Source: Isoetes taiwanensis (lineage: Eukaryota; Streptophyta; Lycopodiopsida; Isoetales; Isoetaceae). From it: a DNA stretch of 64,000 nucleotides. Positions 45,929-55,349 of the stretch are shown here, piece by piece; position 1 is the stretch's first letter; each line of letters opens with the position of its first letter. The position numbers and the translations under genes are program-made. The stretch spans positions 7,200,917 to 7,264,916 of the forward strand of contig JAJEKV010000041.1 in NCBI GenBank assembly GCA_021234155.1, given 5' to 3'. The notes under the pieces were generated by a model, which made no database searches, was not told the origin of the DNA, and saw nothing but the letters and a program-made list of their open reading frames with translations.

Positions 45929-47697
45929 AGTCCATTTGTGAAGCAACTCTTCTTAAAAAACCTGATTTGGACAAACCATTTGAGGTCTACATTACTATTA
46001 CTAAAAAGGCCATAGGCTTAGCTATTCTGCAGGACAAGCACACCATAGCTTTTGCTAGCGAACAATGGAGTTCAACTGAAGAGAAATACACCAGAATGGA
46101 GAAGAGTGCTGCTGCTCTCATGTTCCTCATTGACAGACAAGGTCATTTACTATTGAAAAGTTCAGTCCAAGTTTATATGAAACAAAATCCAACAGGTTTG
46201 TTATTTGGTAAAACTACCTCTAAACCAAAAATTCAAAGGTGGGCTTGCAAGCCACAGACCTTTGATATTTCCATAAAAGAGTTACATCAGGTGAAGAGTC
46301 CCAGTCTTTATTTACCTTACATTTTCTTTGATCATGAGGATGTAGTAGAAGTTGTTGACTTTGTGGATGCCTTAGCTTATTTGCAGGCAGATGATGAAGA
46401 GCAGAATCAACAGGATTGGCAGCTACCTATAAAGAATTTTCTACAATTCAAGGAAATGCCTTCAGGACTGACCTCGAGCCAGCAAAGGAGATTTAAAGAA
46501 AAGTGCAGGCAATTTAAAATGATTAATGATGTTTTATGTAAAGTCAACAGGGATGGACTATTACTGAGGTGTGTCAATGAAGAGGAATCTGCTTTGATCA
46601 TTAGAGGAATGCATGAAGGAATATGTGGAGGCCATTTTGCTGGAGATACTACTGCCAAGAAAATTCTCAGGTCAGGTTATTATTGGCCTACCATATTTAA
46701 AGATTGTTATACTGCTATAAAATCTTGCCACAAGTGCCAAATATTTGGCAAAAGAATCCTTCTCCCAGCTGCACTAAACCCCATCATTTCTCCAGGACCT
46801 TTCCAAATATGGGGATTAGATTATATTGGTCCTATTAACCCCCCTTCTGCAGGGCAACATCAGCACATTATTGTAGCTACAGATTATTTTACCAAATGGG
46901 CAGAGGCAATTCCTTTAAGACAGGCTAATGCTATTACAACAGCAAAGTTCTTACATGAGTATATTTGTGCACGGTTTGGTATTCCTCTACAATTACATTC
47001 TGATAGAGGTACCCCTTTTGTGAATGAAGTCATTGCTAATTTATTGACCATTCTTAAAGTCAAACATACCAAGAGTTCCTCCTACTATCCCCAAGGTAAT
47101 GGTCAAGCAGAAGCTACTAATAAAGTTTTGAAGAGTATTTTGCAGAAAACAGTGGATGATAATCAAAAGGATTGGCATGTCAAACTGGTGGATGCTCTAT
47201 GGGCTTATAGAGTCACCATTAAAGCAGCAACCACTCATACCCCCTTTAACTTAGTTTATGGCATTGAAGCTGTGCTTCCAGTAGAGCTTGAGCTTCCATC
47301 TCTGAGGTTAGCTCATAAGTTGTGTCTGCCTTTTGAGTATGCTTTGCAGGAAAGACTGGATACTCTTCTACATTTAGAAGAATATAGAATGGAAACTGAG
47401 AATGCTAATTTGCTTAAAAAAGCCAAGGATTTGGCTGCTTTCAAAGCTGCTCATAAAATACAAGGGATTTTCAAGACTGGAGAATTAGTTCTGAAATGGA
47501 ATAAATCAAGGGAAGATTCGGCTAGTAAGTTTGAAAACCTTTGGGAGGGCCCCTATGAGGTGTTGGAACCTGCAGGCACCAATTCTTATTGGTTGAAGGA
47601 ATTAACTTCAGGGGTGCCACTTCCAAATCCTATCAACACTATTCACCTGAAAAGGTACTGGGATCAGCATATATGTTTGTCTCTTTTTATGTTCTAG
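45883..47697 (+). CDS. Degenerate RNase H and integrase of the family-A gypsy
   Basis: This 604-residue open frame begins with the linker WSSDCQESFELLIKSICEAT and the usual gypsy RNase H fold: PFEVYITITKKAIGLAILQ, where TDAS would hold the first Asp, YTRMEKSAAALMFLIDR with Glu kept, and VQVYMKQNPTGLLF, where TDH would hold the second Asp. Two catalytic Asp are thus lost. Integrase follows: MHEGICGGHFAGDTTAKKIL and SCHKCQIFG (HHCC finger), then WGLDYIGPI, LHSDRGTPFVNEV and NGQAEATNKVLKS with the D, D, E catalytic residues in place. The C-terminal part (GELVLKWN, FENLWEGPYEVLEPAGTNSY) is the GPY/F module; no chromodomain follows. The frame is intact and could yield a working integrase if expressed from a full polyprotein. 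Confidence 0.92.
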   Translation: MSWSSDCQESFELLIKSICEATLLKKPDLDKPFEVYITITKKAIGLAILQDKHTIAFASEQWSSTEEKYTRMEKSAAALMFLIDRQGHLLLKSSVQVYMKQNPTGLLFGKTTSKPKIQRWACKPQTFDISIKELHQVKSPSLYLPYIFFDHEDVVEVVDFVDALAYLQADDEEQNQQDWQLPIKNFLQFKEMPSGLTSSQQRRFKEKCRQFKMINDVLCKVNRDGLLLRCVNEEESALIIRGMHEGICGGHFAGDTTAKKILRSGYYWPTIFKDCYTAIKSCHKCQIFGKRILLPAALNPIISPGPFQIWGLDYIGPINPPSAGQHQHIIVATDYFTKWAEAIPLRQANAITTAKFLHEYICARFGIPLQLHSDRGTPFVNEVIANLLTILKVKHTKSSSYYPQGNGQAEATNKVLKSILQKTVDDNQKDWHVKLVDALWAYRVTIKAATTHTPFNLVYGIEAVLPVELELPSLRLAHKLCLPFEYALQERLDTLLHLEEYRMETENANLLKKAKDLAAFKAAHKIQGIFKTGELVLKWNKSREDSASKFENLWEGPYEVLEPAGTNSYWLKELTSGVPLPNPINTIHLKRYWDQHICLSLFMF

Positions 47698-48602
47698 AAC
47701 TTAGACAAGTTAGAATTAAAGTTAAAAAAAAAAAAAAAAAATAGAATAAGTTGGATTAGATTTCACTTTGTCTTAAATTTAGAACTAATGTTTTCATTAA
47801 GTTTATATTTGCAGATTAGCCAGTATGAAGGATGAGCCATCAAATAGCTTCAAAACAGGGATTTTTATTAATTGCCAAGTGTCATTTGCAGGAGCACCCT
47901 TTTTCCATCTTCATTCATCTGTCTCATTGTGGTCCTGCCCTCCATTCAGCCATGTACTTTCATTTTATCTCCCCAAATGTGCACTCTGCAAATTCAGCTT
48001 CACCATCATAGCATAGTTGCAAGGATCAAGATTAACTTGTTTGTATGTTTCCATGACAGGTGCATCCTTTCTCCATCTTTATGCATCTGCCATAAGTGGT
48101 CCTGCTATCCATTTAAACTCCTTATTCTTGTTTTCATTCCCAAAAGAAGAAGAAGAGATTTTAAAAGCACTCTGCAATTCAGCTTCACCATCATAGCAGA
48201 GTTGCATTTTTAAGGATCAGGGAGGCACACATTTTCTTGTTTTGGCGAGACCTCAACTTTGCACATTTACTTCACTCTTTTATACTTTATTTCCATCACC
48301 ACTTGACCATATTCACACTCATTCCTACTTTTTTCCATACATTTTCTTGTTTTGGTGAGATTCCAACATTTACACACTCACCTCATTTCATACACTTCAT
48401 TTCTACCACCACCTCTTCATATTCACACTCATTCTTACCTCTTTCATTCACTTACATCCTCACACCACCTTACTCACTTCCATTTCACCAACACTTACAC
48501 TTTACACCTTCTCTTTACCATAATTTTCACTTAGACACTTTGGAGCAAATATGAAGACCCCTTATGGCTGAGGGGACCAGCCATTTTCTTGTTTTGGCGA
48601 GA
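47698..48602 (+). other. 3' untranslated part of the gypsy with duplicated blocks
   Basis: It holds an A run (47725-47742), two diverged copies of a ~180-bp block (gcaccctttttccatctt... at 47891 and gtgcatcctttctccatctt... at 48060), and three copies of cattttcttgttttggcgaga (48230, 48340, 48582), the last abutting the 3' LTR. Thr/His/Phe-rich frames here are by-products of composition. Confidence 0.7.
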
Positions 48603-50509
48603 TGTTGCCCCCAAAAGGGAAACATACTAATTGTTGGATCATGTACTTAGGTCAAGCTATTGTTGGAGAGATCAAATCAAAAGAACTTGGTAGTCAACAT
48701 TGATGTGAAGGTCAATCAACATTTATCTTCAAGAATCTACACCAATACTCAAGGTCAACTCCCATGAAAGGTATTCTATTTGAGGTCAAAGCTAGTCAAA
48801 AGAGGTGCTGGGTTAAAAAAGATTGGAAGATGTTCTTTTGAAGATTGGAAGTTAGAGTTTGGAAGATCCCATGGTATTTTTGGTTCCATCCCTTAACCAT
48901 TTTTTTGCCTACCCCCCATACCTTATTCTCACCTTCCTTTTTGAATTTCCCCTAGCCATTTTCCCTCATACTTATATTCTTCCTTGCTCACCTTTTGCAA
49001 ATCATATTTTGCCATGCCAAAAGTGCTTTCTTAACACATTTTATTTCCCCCATGGGGCGTCCTACCCATTTCATGTCCCTTTGCTTTATTTTCATTTCCC
49101 ATATTACACCTTTGCCAAATACCCTTAGCCTAATTCTTTTTCACAAGTTCTTGTACCTCCTTGTTCCTTACCATTGTGCTTTAAGTACCCATGCCACTCA
49201 AATATTCTCCATTGAATATTCCATTTATGGTACCTATCTAGAATATTCCCCAAGAAATTAGGGTTACCATAGACCCAAATGCATGGCCTATCTTCCCAAA
49301 ATTGATAAATACAGCATATTCTTGGTTTATACCCCAAGAAATACGGCCATCGTATCGCAGAATTCCTGGAAAAATACCTTCGAAGAACCCTAATTATGGA
49401 AACCTGCTCGAATCATGCCGGAATGGAATCATTGAACTCTGAAACCTATCTACTTCTGCATTTCCCGCCCTTAAGCATCTTATCAAGCCTAAATTTAAGC
49501 CCTAATATGCTGGAACCGTTAAACCAAAAACATATATACTGGGAAACAATGACAGAAGATTTTTGAAGGCCCAAACGCATCAAACCTCGACATTGATACA
49601 TGCTGAGCATGATCTGAAGACGTTCTTGAAGTATCTGAGTGTTCCACAGTCTAATCTGAGAAAATTGGACTGATATTATTGATTTGATACTATTTATTGA
49701 CCTTCTAAGCTATTTTGATGATTGATCTATGTTCCTAAGACTCTTATTCACCTTGTATTACCTTCATATCAATGAAAATTGACTGCCAAGTATTCAAAAA
49801 GTCGACTGTCATGATCCTTTAGTATTTTTGCATCACAAACATTTCTACAGTAAAGAATTCCTTCATTTTTTCCTGCATATGACCATCTGCACTTCCTCTC
49901 CCATCTTATTTGCACCTGTGTGCACAAAAAAATTCGAAGAAATCCCATTCCAAACTCAAGTTACCATTTTTCGCATTCTGTCTGATACAAATTTAGACTG
50001 ATATCCACAAAATAGTGCCAAAAAAATAGTTTTAGTGATTCAAATCATGATTTGACAGCATGCACCTTACCTTTGAGATCTATATTGCATCTTAGTTTTG
50101 GAATTTCTTCAAAATTCAATCTACAACTCAAGTTACAAAACTCTGAGCTCTGTTTTTAGTTTTGACTGATATTGACCAAAATTTGACCCAACTTTGAGAT
50201 CGAATATCTTACAAATTAAAACTCAGACTTGGTCAAGATCTTTACCCTTGCTTGCCTACAACTTTTCTGAACAAGTCACAGTCATCTGACCTTGGAAATC
50301 AATCTGTCTATGAGATCTACATCGATTTGAGTAAGGGGTCCATATGCCAGAATTGGGAAAGGTATGAAAACTCTGTAACTGAGCTTTTTCTTTGGGAAAG
50401 TCTTGTGTAGATTGATCACCTTAAGTGATCTGGAGGTTCTAACCCCAACTTGAGTGAAAACTCAAGTTGGCTTCTTGTGTTTGACTCTCTAAGCCAGGTT
50501 GGGGGTCAA
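48603..50509 (+). repeat. 3' LTR, family A
   Basis: It starts TGTTGCCCCCAAAAGGG and ends ggttgggggtcaa directly before the target duplication CGTAA. Compared with the 5' LTR the terminal CA is absent, as if two bases were lost at the junction. Confidence 0.92.
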
Positions 50510-50510
50510 C

Positions 50511-51447
50511 GTAACATCTGACAGACTCACGAAAATCTTCGATCTTGTACTTGCTAAGAGTAGCCTTCCAATTCTTGCTGGTGGTCTCACAGTATTCAAG
50601 ATATTCTCTTATAAAATCACTTGTAGTGCAGAACATAAAATCTCTAAGATTTGCTAACTCCTTACCACCACGAACCAAGAACCTAGTCATACAATAAAAG
50701 GCAAACCTTTTCTACAAGCCCGTAGCTGAAGTAACCTGATGCATTGGATGCCCCAAGACAAGGTTCTGATCTGCTCGACTAATAATCCCACTCTTCTTTC
50801 TCTTCTTGATGGTACCAGAAGCTGCTAAATTTTGGATCGCTACCTCAAGTGCCTTACGAGCCTTTACAAAAATGATATCATGATACATATCGGTCACCTT
50901 CTCCTCCTTCAAAGTTTTCAACGTTATAGCTTCTTGCTTCCTTGGCAAAATTCTGTTATATGCGCGAAACAAATTCTGCAATATGAAATAAGAAGAAGTA
51001 TAAGCTCAGCAACTAAAAGTAGTAAAATAAAATTAAAATTAAATCCCAATACTCACGATTCAGGAGGATACTTTGTGCCATCTATCCGCTGAACGCAAAG
51101 CAAGAAAGTCTCTAAACATTCAGCAAACTCAGCAACTGGCATGTCCTCAAGCTTAGTGCTAATATCTTTTCCAGTATGATGATGCCATGCATCAAATATG
51201 CCCCGAGCCCACTCATCCTTACTTGCAGAAGCATTCTCTCCAGAAGAATTTACCTAATCCACAAGTTTAGGATCCAAGTCTCTAAACTTTCCAATTTTCA
51301 AGGGCTTCTTCCCACGACGTTTGTCAACTTTAACGGAATTAATGCGGGAACCAGCAAGAGCATTCTCAATATCGGAAGGAGTATTCTCTAGGTTATCATC
51401 CGAAAGACCAATATCAAAGCTTGGTCCATCATCAGAACCTGGTACAC
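50511..51447 (-). pseudogene. Tyrosine recombinase (Crypton-like), core exons
   Basis: Two minus-strand exons: 51447-51057 (GTGAGT donor) and about 50975-50511. The first gives an acidic stretch (DDGPSFDIGLSDDNLENTPS), a basic stretch (KVDKRRGKKPLKIGKFRDL), a TAG at 51254-51256, then DEWARGIFDAWHHHTGKDIS and VQRIDGTKYPPES, the helical core-binding domain. The second gives NLFRAYNRILPRK, KSGIISRADQNLVLGHPM, a TAG at 50712-50714, and MTRFLVRGGKELANLRDFMF, holding the first catalytic Arg (LRG-x-EL motif). Both TAGs can derive from CAG (Gln). My phase across the 51057/50975 intron does not join cleanly, so that border may be off or carry a further lesion. The exon runs directly into the integration site of the gypsy and continues at 40715. 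Confidence 0.72.
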
Positions 51448-51534
51448 CTAAATCGAACAAAAGATAAGAGGCCTATAACATTATCAAACTGCATGTTTAG
51501 ATAAACTTGCATGCAAAAATGTTTGCACCAACAA

Positions 51535-52580
51535 TAACATCATATGTAGCATCATCTGCACTCGGCAAACCTGAAACAAACAACAATAAACACATTTAAG
51601 CATCCAGCAATAAGCAAGACACATTTAAGCATTCACCAACAAGCATCCAACCATGTAAAAAAGGATATGTAAAATCAAAGTGTAAAAAACATATGTAAAA
51701 TCGAACTCACATGAGGAAGTGTCTTGAAGCATATTCTGCACCGGATTCTCACAAATAGCAGCATTAAAAACCAAAAGTGGCAAACAAGCAGGATCCACCA
51801 AGCCAGCTACTTGTGAGTCCAAAACTAGACAAAATTTGGTGATTAGTTAACAAGATTTTTATAATTACATATATGCTACAGATTCTTAAAATTATAAGAA
51901 CCTATACATGCACAAGATGTACTTACAGAACAGTAGAACTATAAGAACCTATATGCTATTTGTGCTATCTACAGAATATTAGAATTGTAAGGACCTAAAT
52001 GCACAAGATGCAGAATAATAGAATTAGAAAAACCTACATGCATAAGATCTTTCTGCATCAGTAGAATTTTTCAGTAAAGAATAAGTAGATTCAGCAAGAA
52101 CTCCGTAAGGATCTTCCATGGCATTGTTTTTAGCTCCATCATCCACTCCAGATAGCAAAACTACAAAAAAAAAGGTGAAAACTTAGTATCAGAAACAAAA
52201 AAACATGAAAGATTTATGTTTTGGGAAAATGCAGAACCTTCTTGCTTGAAAAAGTCGTCAGGATCAGGCTTCTTGCATTCCATTACAACATCTTGCATAA
52301 AAAAAAGTGAAAACTTAGTATCAGAAACAAAAAAACATGAAAGAATTATGTTTTGGAAAAATGCAGAACCTTCTTCCTTGAAAAAGTCGCCAGGAACAGG
52401 CTTCTTGCTTTCCATTACAACATCTTGCATCAATCGATTACCATTACCCTCAGATGTCGGATTTGTAGCTCTACAACCTGTTCTTGGAGAAGATCTTGCC
52501 TTTGGACGACGAAAATCAAGTTGCTCACGACGTCTGTGACGTGCCGTAGCTGCCGAGAATGCTGGCGCCAGAGTAAAAAC
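51535..52580 (-). pseudogene. 5' exons of the recombinase gene (tentative)
   Basis: Possible minus-strand exons with good borders: 52580-52364, with an Arg-rich start (ARHRRREQLDFRRPKARSSP), about 51826-51710 (VAGLVDPACLPLLVFNAAIC, donor GTGAGT) and about 51570-51535. A 132-bp unit inside the first is duplicated in frame. No ATG with a good setting was found upstream of MQDVVME at 52433. These exons have no recognised domain and belong to this gene by position and splice pattern only. Confidence 0.4.
52175..52438 (-). repeat. In-frame 132-bp tandem duplication (44 codons)
   Basis: Two copies of a block running from gtgaaaacttagtatcagaa to cattacaacatcttgcat, offset by exactly 132 bp, with few differences. 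On the minus strand both stay open and give MQDVVME(S/C)KKP-type repeats. Confidence 0.85.
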
Positions 52581-52636
52581 GCAACAGGGAACAGGGAAAA
52601 TAAACTAAAAAATTTTCACCAACTATTATATTGTTA

Positions 52637-52747
52637 GGGTAACATTTTTGGTCCAAAATTCCCTCTTTATCCGGTAAACCGCTCCCGGCTACCGCCAATC
52701 GTAGTTTAACTGAATAAAGAGGGAATTTTGTCCCAAAAATGTTACCC
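52637..52747. mobile_element. 111-bp MITE-like hairpin with TA duplication
   Basis: 34-bp terminal inverted repeats (52637-52670 and 52714-52747) start GGGTAACATTTTTGG and match at 32 of 34 positions. A 43-bp spacer separates them and TA flanks both ends. This fits a Tc1/mariner-type or PIF-type miniature element. It lies just outside the recombinase gene. Confidence 0.8.
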
Positions 52748-52749
52748 TA

Positions 52750-53942
52750 GTACAATCTCGAAGTATGAAATGCGCACGGCCGGGCCTGGAATTATTTAGG
52801 GTGCTATAAACTTCTGCGATTTTTGTTTGGTATTTGGGAATCAGTGGTTAGGACTATGATTTTAGTGTCGTATTGTATGAAAAAGGGTATGTTTGTGCAT
52901 ATTTGAGCAGCTTGTTTCCATTTAGAGGTCGAATTTTTAGTCGTGATGTGTTTGCAATTTTATTATTGCTATGGTCGGCGAATTTCCCTCCTAAATTGTA
53001 GGGTGTGGATAGCATGGCAGGCGACTTTCTTTTTCCAGCCTGGGTCGCCCTGGTTTTTTGCCTCACTCTGTGAGGCAGAGTTGCAGAGTCCCCCTTTGGT
53101 TTTGCGTGTGTGATGCCAGGATATGGATATGGAGCAGAATCAGAATTCGTTGAATCAGAATTCGTTGAATCAGCTCTCTGGCACATAATCAGAATTTTTT
53201 GAATGAGGTGAATCAATATGGAACACGGAGCAGCATTTGAAGATCAGAAAAACGAGAAGAAAAGCAAAGACGGCAACGACGGACCTGTGATAAATATGAA
53301 GGTGAAGGTAAAAGGTGGATGTTGTGGTGCCAAAGGTTGGTCTGCCGGAACTCCTTCTGTCAGCATTCCTAGCATTTCCGTATCTACTATAAACCGGGGT
53401 GTTCATCTAATTGGAGCTCTAAAGCATGGTTTACAGAAGGCCTCGGCATCATCGCTGCTAGCTGTTAGCCTATTCCGGCCTCCTGATCTGATTGGAGCTC
53501 TAAGGCATGGTTTTGTTCTTGTTTTTTTGAATGCAGGATTTAGAAATCTAGAACCATTGGAAGATGTTGAAGCTTCTCTGATTACTCTCAAAAGCGAAGG
53601 GTTCTGGTGAGGCCTTCGCTTTGGCCTGGAGGTTCGAATCCTCCAACCCTGGTTATGTGAATTTGCCGGCAGAGGATTGAGTGGTCCGGCAGCAGGCTCG
53701 TTCAACAGAGTCTGCATTGTGACTATTGGTTTTTTTTTTTTTGTTTCTTGTGGTCAATCGACACCTGTTTTTTTGTTTAAAAAGATGCTGACCGCTGATT
53801 TCATGTGATGCCCGGCATATGCTCGAGATCTACGGTCGGCATTCCATCTTACAAAAGGTGTACATTCTAGTTAACAAATACACCCTAAACATTATTTTCT
53901 TACCCAGTTGAGGCTATGGCGTAGATCCGAGCGCGAGCAGAT
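52750..53942. other. Upstream region of the GTG gene
   Basis: The promoter of the gene at 53943 must lie here, but no TATA box could be fixed. An open frame at 53218-53610 (130 residues) has no recognised domain and contains a duplicated segment (ttggagctctaaagcatggt at 53411, ttggagctctaaggcatggt at 53491). agaattcgttgaatc is repeated at 53144-53171. Confidence 0.4.
53591..53650 (+). other. Hairpin plus tRNA T-arm-like sequence
   Basis: AAAGCGAAGG (53591-53600) and CCTTCGCTTT (53613-53622) form a perfect 10-bp stem. Next, GGAGG-TTCGAAT-CCTCC (53628-53644) is a perfect T-arm and Pol III B box. No matching acceptor and D arm at normal spacing was found, so it is not called a tRNA; it may come from a SINE or tRNA-like remnant. 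Confidence 0.45.
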
Positions 53943-55349
53943 ATGGGCAGTGTTGGCATGCGAATACTTGAAGTTGTCTTGGCGATAAGCTCGCTGGGGG
54001 GGTTAGGCTGGACAGGTCTTTGGTTCTTGAATCGCAAGCTTTATAGAGAATATGAAGAAAAACGGGCCTTGGTTCAAATTCTCTTCAGTATCGTCTTTGC
54101 CTTATCGTGCAATTTGATGCAACTTGTGCTATTCGAAATTGTTCCGGTTCTATCTCAAGATGCTCGATGGGTTAATTGGAAAGTGGATCTGTACTGTCTT
54201 ATAGCACTTCTAGTTTTCATTTTACCCTATTATCATTGTTACATAATACTCAGGAACAACGGGGTCAGGCGGCAGAGAGCTGCAATTAGTGCAGTGGGAT
54301 TTCTTCTAGCTTATTTATATGTATTTTGGCGTATGGGGGTTCATTTTCCTATGCCGGCACCGGAGAAAGGGTTATTTACCATGGCGCAGCTTGTAAGCAG
54401 AGTTGGAGTTATAGGCGTATCTTTTATGGCCGTGCTCTCTGGCTTCGGAGCTGTAAGTCTTCCTTATAGTTATCTTTCCTTGTTTATTAGGGAAATCCAA
54501 GACGAAGATGTCGCTGCTATTGAACGGCGCCTCTTACAAGCGTTAGAAACCCATGTAGCTAAAAAAAAGAGAAAGATCATGCTGTCTAGAGCGGAATTAA
54601 ACGGGAAAGAATCGTCTCAGGCTGCATCCATGACGTTTTTCAAGCGGCTTGTTGGCACGGTGGTAAGATCCGTAAAAGAGGATGAATTCCAGCAAGAGAT
54701 TCGCAGCATTGAAGTTGAGATCAGCGGTTTGGAAGAGCTTTCTAAACAGTTGTTCTTGGAGGTTTACGAGTTACGTCAAGCCAAGCAAGCAGCTGCTTAC
54801 TCTCGAACATGGCGGGGTCATCTTAATAACTTACTAGGCTATGGGCTTTCCTTGTATTGTATGTATAAAATGGTGACATCTTTGCAGAGTGTAATATTTA
54901 GAGACAACAGCTCCATTGACCCTGTTTCAAAAGCTATTATTATTTTCCTCCGTTTTTTTGACATCAGAATCAATGTCGCTCTTTGGTCACAATACATATC
55001 TTTGGCATTCATTGGAATGCTAATTATTATGTCTGTTAGGGGGTTTCTTGCCAATTTGATGAAGTTTTTCTCTGTAATCTCTGGGGTAGGAAGAGGTTCA
55101 TCCAGCAATGTTGTGCTATTCTTGTCAGAGATCATGGGAATGTACTTTGTTTCATCAATTCTTTTGATCAGGAAGAGTCTTGCAGTCAAGTACAGGTCTA
55201 TTATCACTGATGCTTTGGGTGGCGACATACAGTTTAACTTCTATCATACATGGTTTGATGCCATTTTCGTAGCAAGTGCAATATGCTCATTATTGCTGCT
55301 GTCAGTACAGCATACAAATCGCCAAGAAGATAAGCATCCTGTAGATTGA
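53943..55349 (+). CDS. GTG: GTG/GPHR-type membrane protein (GPCR-type G protein, Golgi pH regulator family)
   Basis: This single open frame of 468 residues equals the usual length of the plant family. Recognised conserved stretches: [20 protein letters not shown] near the N-terminus, [69 protein letters not shown], a central basic coiled loop (about residues 195-275), [20 protein letters not shown], the second membrane block with [40 protein letters not shown], and [20 protein letters not shown]. About eight to nine membrane helices are visible. In Arabidopsis these proteins were described as abscisic-acid-binding GTPase-like receptors; in animals the homologue is an anion channel of the Golgi; the function is debated. 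ATG 53943 aligns with the family start. There is no intron, unlike the many-exon angiosperm genes I know. It has no disabling change. Confidence 0.95.
   Translation: MGSVGMRILEVVLAISSLGGLGWTGLWFLNRKLYREYEEKRALVQILFSIVFALSCNLMQLVLFEIVPVLSQDARWVNWKVDLYCLIALLVFILPYYHCYIILRNNGVRRQRAAISAVGFLLAYLYVFWRMGVHFPMPAPEKGLFTMAQLVSRVGVIGVSFMAVLSGFGAVSLPYSYLSLFIREIQDEDVAAIERRLLQALETHVAKKKRKIMLSRAELNGKESSQAASMTFFKRLVGTVVRSVKEDEFQQEIRSIEVEISGLEELSKQLFLEVYELRQAKQAAAYSRTWRGHLNNLLGYGLSLYCMYKMVTSLQSVIFRDNSSIDPVSKAIIIFLRFFDIRINVALWSQYISLAFIGMLIIMSVRGFLANLMKFFSVISGVGRGSSSNVVLFLSEIMGMYFVSSILLIRKSLAVKYRSIITDALGGDIQFNFYHTWFDAIFVASAICSLLLLSVQHTNRQEDKHPVD

Larger units (their letters stand above)
40716..50509 (+). mobile_element. 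Ty3/gypsy retrotransposon, family A, structurally complete but defective
   Basis: It has LTRs of about 1.9 kb at both ends, a CGTAA target duplication, a tRNA-Gln-like primer site, gag with three zinc knuckles, protease, an upstream RNase H, reverse transcriptase, a second RNase H-like region, integrase and a long 3' untranslated part. The LTRs are nearly identical, so insertion was recent. Gag has an internal deletion, and pol has in-frame stops at 44741, 45097 and 45238, so the copy probably moved with proteins supplied by others. It sits in reverse orientation inside a tyrosine-recombinase gene. The extra RNase H recalls the plant Tat lineage. Confidence 0.95.

Noticed and set aside
48237-48554. 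His/Ser/Phe-rich frame in the gypsy 3' region as an accessory protein
   Set aside because: It is made of cacttcatt-like pyrimidine-rich repeats, with no start context and no domain.
53591-53650. True tRNA gene
   Set aside because: The T-arm is perfect, but no acceptor, D arm and anticodon arm fit at normal spacing.
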